From contig NZ_JALKFT010000020.1 of assembly GCF_023242945.1 (NCBI RefSeq), positions 1 through 64,000 of the forward strand: a DNA stretch of 64,000 nt, written 5' to 3'. The translations under genes and the position numbers were made by a program. The notes under the pieces were generated by a model. The model searched no databases. It was not told the DNA's origin and saw nothing but the letters and a program-made list of their open reading frames with translations. Positions 59,623 through 64,000 of this stretch are shown in pieces. The first letter of the stretch is position 1. Each line of letters begins with the position of its first letter. This DNA is from Frankia umida. GTDB lineage: Bacteria; Actinomycetota; Actinomycetes; Frankiales; Frankiaceae.

Positions 59623-60668
59623 GCCGGGACCGCCTTTCCGTCGTAGGTACGGTCCGCCAGGGCCTGCAGGCCGGCGGCGGCGAGCGGGGCGGTGGCCTCA
59701 CCGACCCGGTCGAAGCCTTCGCCGCGGGTGAGGCCCTGCAGGTGACGGGCGTGAATGCCCTCCGCGATCACCGCGATCTTGAAGTAGGCCAGGCCGAGGT
59801 AGAAGGAGAACGCGCCAAGGCCGCGGCCGGTGGCGGCGACGTACCGGTCGATCAGGGCGTCGGCGGCGGGCATCCGCGGGCTGGTGGCGGCGGCGGAGCC
59901 GGCGAGTACCGGGGCGAACGCCGGATCGGCGTAGGCCAGGTGCAGACCGAGGTCCGCGAGCGGGTCACCGAGGGCGGCCATCTCCCAGTCGACGACGGCG
60001 CGGATGTCGGTCGGGTCGGCCGGATCGAGGATGACGTTGTCGATGCGGAAGTCTCCGTGCACGATCGACGCGCCGGACTCGACCGGGCAGAGCTCGGCGA
60101 GTCGGGCGTGCAGCGCGTCCACATCGGGCAGTTCGGCGGTACGGACCCGCTGCCACTGGTCGTACCACCGACGGACCTGGCGGGTGAGATAACCCTGCGG
60201 CCGGCCGAAGTCGGCCAGGCCCACCGCGGCGGGGTCGACGGCGTGCAGCCGGGCGAGCACGTCGACGAGCGCGAACGCGCAGGCGTCCACCTGGGCCTGG
60301 TCGAGCGCGGCGAGCTCCTCCTCGGTGCGGATCACCGAGCCGTCGACGAACTCGACGACCGCGAACTGCACGCCGAGCGGGCCGGTCGCGTCGCTGGACA
60401 CCACCGCCCGGGCCACCGGCACGCCGCTGTCGGCGAGCGCCGAGACGATCCGGTACTCCCGCAGCATGTCGTGGGCGGACGGGGTGAGCCCGCCGAGCGG
60501 CGGGCGGCGCAGCACCCAGCGGTACTCGCCCGCGGTGAGCAGGTAGGTCAGGTTGGACCGGCCGCCCGAGAGCAGCCTCGCCGACAGCGGCCCGGTGAAG
60601 CCCTCGACCCGCTCGGCGAAATACGCCTCGAGCGCGGGCAGATCAAGTCCCTCGACGGCGCCGCTCAC
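59619..60668 (-). CDS. APH-family phosphotransferase, ACAD10/11-kinase or LvaA-like
   Basis: The 349-residue aminoglycoside-phosphotransferase-like kinase has LLSGGRSNLTYLLTAGEYRWVLRRPP (ATP loop and lysine-type strand), VHGDFRIDNVILDP (catalytic Asp) and VVDWEMAALGDPLADLG (metal Asp). In human ACAD10/11 and bacterial LvaA this type phosphorylates the hydroxyl of 4-hydroxyacyl-CoA so that phosphate can leave. No aminoglycoside resistance is suggested. GTG 60668 overlaps the acyl-CoA dehydrogenase stop in GTGA, and its own stop overlaps the SDR start. Confidence 0.87.
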   Translation of the reverse strand: MSGAVEGLDLPALEAYFAERVEGFTGPLSARLLSGGRSNLTYLLTAGEYRWVLRRPPLGGLTPSAHDMLREYRIVSALADSGVPVARAVVSSDATGPLGVQFAVVEFVDGSVIRTEEELAALDQAQVDACAFALVDVLARLHAVDPAAVGLADFGRPQGYLTRQVRRWYDQWQRVRTAELPDVDALHARLAELCPVESGASIVHGDFRIDNVILDPADPTDIRAVVDWEMAALGDPLADLGLHLAYADPAFAPVLAGSAAATSPRMPAADALIDRYVAATGRGLGAFSFYLGLAYFKIAVIAEGIHARHLQGLTRGEGFDRVGEATAPLAAAGLQALADRTYDGKAVPA

Positions 60669-61864
60669 CGACCGGCACCAGACGTGGCGGCGTGGCGGGC
60701 GACGCGGCGGGCGATCGCCCAGCGGTGGGTCTCGGACGGACCGTCGTAGATGCGGAACGGCCGGACCTCGCGCAGGAAGCGGCTGAGCGGGATGTCGCCG
60801 GAGACACCGAGCGCGCCACAGATCTGCAGCGAGCGGTCGACGACCCGGTAGATCGCCTCGGCGCAGAACGTCTTGGCGATCGCGGTCGACTGGGCGCCGG
60901 AGCGGCCCTGGTCGAGCTCCCAACAGGCCTGGTTGATGAGCCCGCGGGAGGCGGCGATGTCGATCTCGTTGTCGGCGATCATCTGCTGGATCATGCCGAG
61001 CTCGACCAGTCGCGAGCCGAACATCTCCCGCTCGTTCGCCCGGCGCACGGCGATGTCGCGGGCGTGCTTGGCGATGCCCAACCAGCGCATGCAGTGCGTC
61101 ATCCGGGCGGGACCCAGGCGCACCTGGGCGTAGCGGAAGCCCTCGTCCACCTCGCCGAGGACGGCGGAGTCGGGCACCTCGCAGTTGTCGAAGACCAGCT
61201 CGCAGTGGCCGCCGAACAGCGTCTCGTCCAGCGTCTCGATATGGCGAATGATCTTCATGCCGGGGTTGTCGGCGTCGACCAGGAACATCGTGGCGCCGCC
61301 GGTGGCGACCCCGGGTTCGCCGGAGGTACGGGCCATGCAGATCGTGAAGCCCGCGCCGTCCGCACCGGTGATGAACCACTTGCGGCCGTTGATCCGCCAG
61401 CCGCCGTCGATCCGCTCCGCCCGGGTGAGCAGCGCCCGCGGGTCGGAGCCGGCGCCGGGGGCGGGTTCGGTCATCGCGAAGCAGGAGCGGATCTCCCCGG
61501 TGGCCAGTGGCCGCAGGTACCGCTCCTTCTGCTCATCGGTCGCGACGATCTCGAGCATGTGCATGTTGCCCTCGTCGGGCGCGGCGATGTTCAGCGCGAG
61601 CGGGCCGAGCAGCGCGTAGCCGGCCTCCTCGAACACGGTGGCGCGACCGCGCATGTCCAGTCCGTGACCGCCGTACTCGGCGCTGACATGCGGAGCGAAC
61701 ACCCCGGCGGCACGGGCGGCGTCCTGCAGTTCGCGGCGACGCTCGGGGGTGGGAGCGACGACGCCGTCGCGGGCCTCGAGCGGCAGCACCACATCACGGA
61801 CGAACGCGGCGGTGCGCCGGGCCAGATCCGCGACGGACGGCTCGGGGGCGAGGTCAATGGTCAT
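60665..61864 (-). CDS. Acyl-CoA dehydrogenase of the ACAD10/11 type
   Basis: The 399-residue enzyme has FAPHVSAEYGGHGLDMRG, CFAMTEPAPGAGSDPRALLTRA, RINGRKWFITGADGAGF and QICGALGVSGDIPLSRFLREVRPFRIYDGPSETHRWAIAR. The base position, Glu in typical ACADs, reads Asp in IYDGPSE, as in many long-chain/ACAD10/11-like proteins. GGTGGAGAC lies before ATG 61864. It is the first gene of a coupled three-gene operon (ACAD, APH kinase, SDR) transcribed away from a TetR gene with palindromes in between. Confidence 0.9.
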   Translation of the reverse strand: MTIDLAPEPSVADLARRTAAFVRDVVLPLEARDGVVAPTPERRRELQDAARAAGVFAPHVSAEYGGHGLDMRGRATVFEEAGYALLGPLALNIAAPDEGNMHMLEIVATDEQKERYLRPLATGEIRSCFAMTEPAPGAGSDPRALLTRAERIDGGWRINGRKWFITGADGAGFTICMARTSGEPGVATGGATMFLVDADNPGMKIIRHIETLDETLFGGHCELVFDNCEVPDSAVLGEVDEGFRYAQVRLGPARMTHCMRWLGIAKHARDIAVRRANEREMFGSRLVELGMIQQMIADNEIDIAASRGLINQACWELDQGRSGAQSTAIAKTFCAEAIYRVVDRSLQICGALGVSGDIPLSRFLREVRPFRIYDGPSETHRWAIARRVARHAATSGAGR

Positions 61865-61924
61865 CAGGTCTCCACCGGAGCGGCGTTGCTGGCAGCTGAT
61901 GGCGACCGATACCGGCCGCGTTTA

Positions 61925-61940
61925 GCTAATGGTCGTTAGC
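61925..61940. promoter_or_regulatory. Palindrome 1, probable TetR operator
   Basis: GCTAATGGTCGTTAGC sits 61 bases upstream of the ACAD gene start. Outer arms GCTAA/TTAGC are perfectly inverted. Its complement matches the site at 62015-62030 at 14 of 16 positions. Confidence 0.6.
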
Positions 61941-62014
61941 GTAATTCTAGAAGGGGTATCCATCCCTCGCAACAGGTGCGGGCTAGGATCGGAAGGCCGC
62001 GAGAACATCACCTG

Positions 62015-62030
62015 GCTAGCGACCGTTAGC
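62015..62030. promoter_or_regulatory. Palindrome 2, probable TetR operator
   Basis: GCTAGCGACCGTTAGC lies between palindrome 1 and the tetR start, 133 bases ahead of it. The two sites flank the space where both promoters must lie, a usual autoregulatory layout. Confidence 0.6.
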
Positions 62031-62162
62031 GGCCTTGGCAGCTGCCGGTGGCCCTTGGACGCCGTGGGTGGCCGCTGGACGCCGGATGGGCATCCGCATC
62101 GACGTTCAGGCGGTCACGCCGGCCGCCGGGCGCCGGGCGCGGGGGGATCGGGAGGGGGACGG

Positions 62163-62759
62163 ATGGGCCGGACCGGCTCGGAGCGTTCCGGGGAGATCCT
62201 GGCCGCCGCGCTCGACCTGTTCACCCGCCTCGGCTACGAGGCGACCACGATGGCGGACATCGGCGCCGCCATCGGGGTACGCGGGCCCAGCCTGTACCGG
62301 CATGTGGCGTCCAAGCAGGACATCCTGGCCCAGATCATGACGCGGACGATGACGGAGCTGCTGGGCGCGCACCGGTCCGCGCTCGCCGGTCTCGCCGGCA
62401 CCGCGCAGGACGATCCGGTCGAGCGGCTGCGCCGGGCCACCGAGGCGCATGTGCGCTACCACGCGCGGCACCGGCGGGAGGCGTTCATCGGCAATCGGGA
62501 GATCCGCAGCCTGGTCGCGCCGGGGCGGGCCCGGGTCCTGACGCTGCGTTCGGAGTACGAGCGCTGTTTCCGGGATCTGATCGAGACCGGTATCCAGGCC
62601 GGGCGCTTCGATGTGACGTCCGCGCGGCTGGCTTCCTACGCCATTCTCGATCTCGGCATGGGAGTGGCCGTGTGGTTCCGCGACGGCGGTGAACCGGGCG
62701 AGGACGCGGTGGTCTGGCAGTACGGCCAGTTCGCACTGCGCCTGGTCGGCGCGCGCTGA
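62163..62759 (+). CDS. TetR-family transcriptional regulator
   Basis: The 198-residue protein has an N-terminal helix-turn-helix: ILAAALDLFTRLGYEATTMADIGAAIGVRGPSLYRHVASKQDIL at about 12-55. The ligand domain resembles the KstR2-like C-terminal family (AHVRYHARHRREAFIGNREI; LTLRSEYERCFRDLIETGIQAG). The start at 62163 is set by GGAGGGGG a few bases upstream; the longer frame to 61929 crosses the palindromes. It probably represses the divergent ACAD-kinase-SDR operon and itself, released by an acyl-CoA. Confidence 0.9.
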   Translation: MGRTGSERSGEILAAALDLFTRLGYEATTMADIGAAIGVRGPSLYRHVASKQDILAQIMTRTMTELLGAHRSALAGLAGTAQDDPVERLRRATEAHVRYHARHRREAFIGNREIRSLVAPGRARVLTLRSEYERCFRDLIETGIQAGRFDVTSARLASYAILDLGMGVAVWFRDGGEPGEDAVVWQYGQFALRLVGAR

Positions 62760-62766
62760 GTTCGAT

Positions 62767-62878
62767 GGTCACGGTGTCAGGCGGTCACGGTGGTCAGGCG
62801 GTCACGGTGGTCAGGCGGTCACGGTGGTCAGGCGGTCACGGTGGTCAGGCGGTCACGGTGTCAGGCGGTCACGGTGCC
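62767..62878. repeat. 16/17-bp tandem repeat, about 6.7 copies
   Basis: GGTCACGGTGGTCAGGC (17 bp) occurs at 62783, 62800, 62817 and 62834; a 16-bp form lacking one GG base lies at 62767 and 62851, and a partial copy at 62867-62878. It fills the gap between the convergent tetR and iclR genes. No spacers, so not a CRISPR. Confidence 0.92.
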
Positions 62879-62880
62879 GC

Positions 62881-63783
62881 TCAGACGCCGGCCGGGCCGC
62901 TACCGGTTGCCTTGCTGGCACGCTGGGCGGCTTCGGCGACCTGGCGGCCCAGCGCATGCATCTCGCGGCTGCTGAGGTCGTAGCTCGGACCGAGCAGCAT
63001 CAGGGCGGCGACGACCTTGCCGGCGAGGTCGAGCACGGGTGCGGAGATCTGGGTCACCCGCCCACTGACCTCGTCACTGGCCTCGGGCACCGGAACCAGG
63101 TACTCGGAGTGCTGCATCAGGTCGACCAGTTCCTCCTGCTTGCGACGGGCGGCGCTCACATCGGGGGCCGCGTCCATCAGCGAGAAACCGGTGGAGAAGT
63201 CGGGAATCTGGCCGCTGGCGACAGTGATGCTGTAGCCCCGGGCCCGGATGGCCTGTAGGGCGTCCTCCCAGATCCGCATCTGGCCGCCGGGCAGGGTGTC
63301 ATCGACGCGGGAGAGCCAGGCGACGGAGTCGGCCTCGCTCCAGGCGACGAGTACCGCCCCGAACGGCGGCACCAGGGGCATCGACTGGCCGGGCCGGGGG
63401 CGCAGGCCCAGCGGCGGGCCCCAGTCGGACACCGACATCACCCGGGTCTCGGTCCCCGCCCGGGCCGACACGGCCACGCAGGCACCGAGTTTCTGGGCGA
63501 GATCCTCCGCCTCCCGGCTGGCCGCGCTCAACGTCGGGTTGATCACCCGGGTGACGTCACCCAGCGCGATGCAGAACGCGCCCAGCTCGTAGCGCAGCCC
63601 CGGCTCGCGACGAACCACGAGACCGTGCTCGGCCAGGGCCTGCAGAATCGAGTCGCAGGTGGCCCGCGGAATGCCCACGGACCTGGCCAGCTCCGAGACC
63701 GAGTAGGACTCGGAGGGCCGCCGTGCCATGAGCCACAGCAGCTGGCCGGCGCGCAGAACGGCCGGGGACGGGTTGATCGGCAT
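62881..63783 (-). CDS. IclR-family transcriptional regulator
   Basis: The 300-residue regulator has the IclR winged helix (AGQLLWLMARRPSESYSVSELARSVGIPRATCDSILQALAEHGLVVR) and an effector domain with the typical RPRPGQSMPLVPPFGAVLVAW loop. A SAPVLDLAGKVVAALMLLGP segment follows. ATG 63783 has GGGG about 7 bases upstream; ATG 63789 also fits. It is divergent from whatever lies beyond 64000, with a 9-bp inverted repeat between. The effector is unknown. Confidence 0.88.
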   Translation of the reverse strand: MPINPSPAVLRAGQLLWLMARRPSESYSVSELARSVGIPRATCDSILQALAEHGLVVRREPGLRYELGAFCIALGDVTRVINPTLSAASREAEDLAQKLGACVAVSARAGTETRVMSVSDWGPPLGLRPRPGQSMPLVPPFGAVLVAWSEADSVAWLSRVDDTLPGGQMRIWEDALQAIRARGYSITVASGQIPDFSTGFSLMDAAPDVSAARRKQEELVDLMQHSEYLVPVPEASDEVSGRVTQISAPVLDLAGKVVAALMLLGPSYDLSSREMHALGRQVAEAAQRASKATGSGPAGV

Positions 63784-63819
63784 GTTCATCCCCAGGGGAT
63801 GGTGTGAGTACGAGGGGTC

Positions 63820-63856
63820 TTGCTAGTATTTCAAACAGGACGCCCATATACTAGCA
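63820..63856. promoter_or_regulatory. Large palindrome upstream of iclR
   Basis: TGCTAGTAT (63821-63829) and ATACTAGCA (63848-63856) are exact complements around an 18-base centre containing CAAACAGGACGCCCAT. The AT-rich arms overlap likely -10 sequence for both directions (TAGTAT leftward, TATACT rightward). Probable IclR operator. The right 150 bases to the window end show no gene. Confidence 0.6.
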
Positions 63857-64000
63857 TTGCTTTGACCGCATCTCCGCTGCGATCCACTACCGTCGGTGCA
63901 AAATGCTGACTTCGGGTGTTCATTCGGTACACAACGTTCACCTGGACGCCGCGCGGCCAGGAAAGGACTGCGGTACGCAGCCGAATCCCAGCCCGGATGA

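Noticed and set aside
59619..61379. Single 586-codon protein fusing ACAD shadow and APH kinase
   Set aside because: The upstream part is the acyl-CoA dehydrogenase gene read in another frame; GTG 60668 overlapping its stop gives a normal-size kinase.
62767..62878. Possible CRISPR array
   Set aside because: The 16/17-bp units abut directly with no spacers and no cas genes are present.

Overview
The window is high-GC actinomycete DNA. GTG, TTG and ATG starts, mycothiol-type and F420-type enzymes, a FadR/TetR/IclR regulator set and many acyl-CoA enzymes suggest a Frankia-like or related soil actinobacterium. The species assignment is inference. No rRNA, tRNA or CRISPR array was seen.

Region 1 (1-5.5 kb): a 5'-truncated threonine aldolase next to a probable insertion-sequence end, a two-domain VOC protein, a propionyl/acetyl-CoA synthetase-like enzyme and a glutamate decarboxylase.

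Region 2 (5.5-20.6 kb), the most unusual part: a peptide-modification (RiPP) locus of the FxSxx type. It holds an nSTAND1 ATPase, a short FxsT-like NB-ARC/TPR protein, an HExxH peptide beta-hydroxylase candidate, the radical SAM enzyme FxsB, the TIR-like FxsC and a 1311-residue FxsT (ParA-like + TIR-like + NB-ARC + TPR). Two small genes, one at each side of the fxsC-fxsT block, encode precursor peptides. They align without gaps over 56 residues (20 identities) and both carry SGFNS at residues 50-54. In known FxSxx-COOH peptides the motif ends the protein; here it is followed by tails of 34 and 13 residues beyond the five-residue motif.

Region 3 (20.7-36.1 kb): a hydantoin-type racemase, an NCS1 permease and a GntR regulator; a Ser/Thr kinase; GNAT; a frameshifted hypothetical gene; an MscS channel; a GlsB-type small membrane protein; an amidase; a PP2C/RsbU phosphatase; a DUF4236-like small protein; and a DinB/maleylpyruvate isomerase-like protein.

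Region 4 (36.3-44.4 kb), envelope functions: a GT4 mannosyltransferase-like enzyme coupled to a flippase-like membrane protein, an ABC exporter, a secreted kelch protein and a second flippase-like protein.

Region 5 (44.5-63.8 kb), CoA-ester catabolism: a malyl/citramalyl-CoA lyase (Mcl-like), a class III CoA-transferase, an F420-type LLM oxidoreductase, an enoyl-CoA hydratase, a two-subunit hot-dog hydratase, two acyl-CoA dehydrogenases and a MaoC protein. Together they resemble itaconate/mesaconate (C5-dicarboxylate) pathways. A thiolase-SDR-thiolase set follows, then an acyl-CoA dehydrogenase / APH-type kinase / SDR operon resembling ACAD10/11 and the lva 4-hydroxyacid pathway. A TetR gene with two matching palindromes lies divergent from that operon, and an IclR gene with a large palindrome closes the window.
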